5,921 nucleotides of DNA from Deltaproteobacteria bacterium (GTDB lineage: Bacteria; Desulfobacterota; DSM-4660; Desulfatiglandales; HGW-15): contig JAFGPH010000525.1 in the NCBI GenBank assembly GCA_016926135.1, forward strand, positions 1-5,921. The letters run 5' to 3'. Positions 5,751 to 5,921 of this stretch are shown here, piece after piece. The position numbers and the translations under genes are program-made. The notes under the pieces were generated by a model that was not told the DNA's origin, did no database searches, and worked only from the letters and a program-made list of their open reading frames with translations. How positions within the stretch are numbered: position 1 is the stretch's first letter; each line of letters opens with the position of its first letter.

Positions 5751-5882
5751 GCTTCCCGGGACTTTCCCCTGGGCCGGGAAGCATACATGGCTTACCGGAA
5801 CAGCGCGTTTATGTGCCGGACGGAAATCTAGGCATGTTCGCTCTTTAGGTTCTGATCTGGCTTTCGTGCCGGGAGTTTTTTT
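5751..5882 (+). other. Cluster of stem-loops ending in a terminator-like T-tract (possible small RNA)
   Basis: Three hairpins follow one another. The first is a perfect 9-bp stem, GCTTCCCGG (5751-5759) with CCGGGAAGC (5774-5782). The second pairs CCGGAACA (5795-5802) with TGTGCCGG (5812-5819), with one mismatch. The third is a short stem, CTGGC (5857-5861) with GCCGG (5868-5872), including one G-U pair. The third is followed by TTTTTTT at 5876-5882, so on the plus strand it looks like a modest intrinsic terminator. No plus-strand gene precedes it, so a small RNA is one explanation. I see no convincing promoter for it. Confidence 0.2.
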
Positions 5883-5921
5883 GTCCATGGCACGCGGTGC
5901 CGGGATCATTGTGAACAGTAA

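Larger units (their letters stand above)
5582..5921. other. Gene-poor interval upstream of the YitT gene
   Basis: This stretch holds the YitT-gene promoter and the stem-loop cluster listed separately. At 5889-5901 there is also a perfect 5-3-5 inverted repeat (GGCAC-GCG-GTGCC). A minus-strand frame stays open from the window edge to 5565, but it has no ribosome site, uneven codon choice, and runs through the promoter, so I do not call it a gene. It could hide the 3' end of a gene that begins outside the window. Nothing else is recognisable. Confidence 0.5.

Noticed and set aside
5565..5909. Minus-strand open frame of about 114 codons, with a segment loosely recalling a PilZ domain (RPAHKRAVPVS, later VSDLLPANLR).
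   Set aside because: It has no ribosome site, uneven codon choice, and overlaps both the YitT promoter and the YitT coding start in another frame. The PilZ-like resemblance lacks the key Ser and Gly of the DxSxxG motif. At most it could be a decayed remnant.

Overview
The window is GC-rich and densely packed, and all seven gene calls lie on the minus strand, so transcription runs from right to left. The content (a Fur/PerR-type sensor, a MauG-like dihaem peroxidase, a Tat-exported phosphoesterase, a small periplasmic cytochrome c) fits a Gram-negative bacterium with a haem-rich periplasm that must handle oxidative stress. A Desulfobacterota-type (deltaproteobacterial) source is a reasonable guess but is not proven by the sequence.

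Layout from right to left. 5582-5921 is a gene-poor stretch. It holds an extended -10 promoter with a palindrome in its spacer, plus a run of stem-loops of unknown function ending in a plus-strand T-tract. 4709-5581 is a YitT-family membrane protein. 4202-4630 is a PerR-like Fur-family repressor, possibly co-transcribed with it. 3988-4201 is a regulatory interval containing a perfect 7-1-7 palindrome (the geometry of a PerR/Fur box) placed inside a likely promoter. It also carries a leader of about 160 nt with a hairpin and a possible 35-codon leader ORF. Next comes a tight three-gene operon: dihaem peroxidase of the CcpA/MauG superfamily (2872-3987, probably starting at TTG), Tat-exported metallophosphoesterase (1760-2833), and a small monohaem cytochrome c with a SoxA/TsdA-like C-terminus (1317-1739). 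The operon ends in a strong intrinsic terminator (1188-1216). A DMT/EamA transporter (214-1095) follows, with a 45-codon possible membrane mini-protein 3 nt behind it (73-210).

Working model (inference): the PerR-like protein senses peroxide and represses the promoter next to its own gene. Derepression produces three exported proteins: a peroxidase, a cytochrome that could shuttle electrons to or from it, and a phosphoesterase of unknown substrate. The phosphoesterase between two haem proteins is the part of the cluster I cannot match to a named system, and it is the best candidate for something new here. The YitT protein and the DMT transporter look like ordinary flanking genes.
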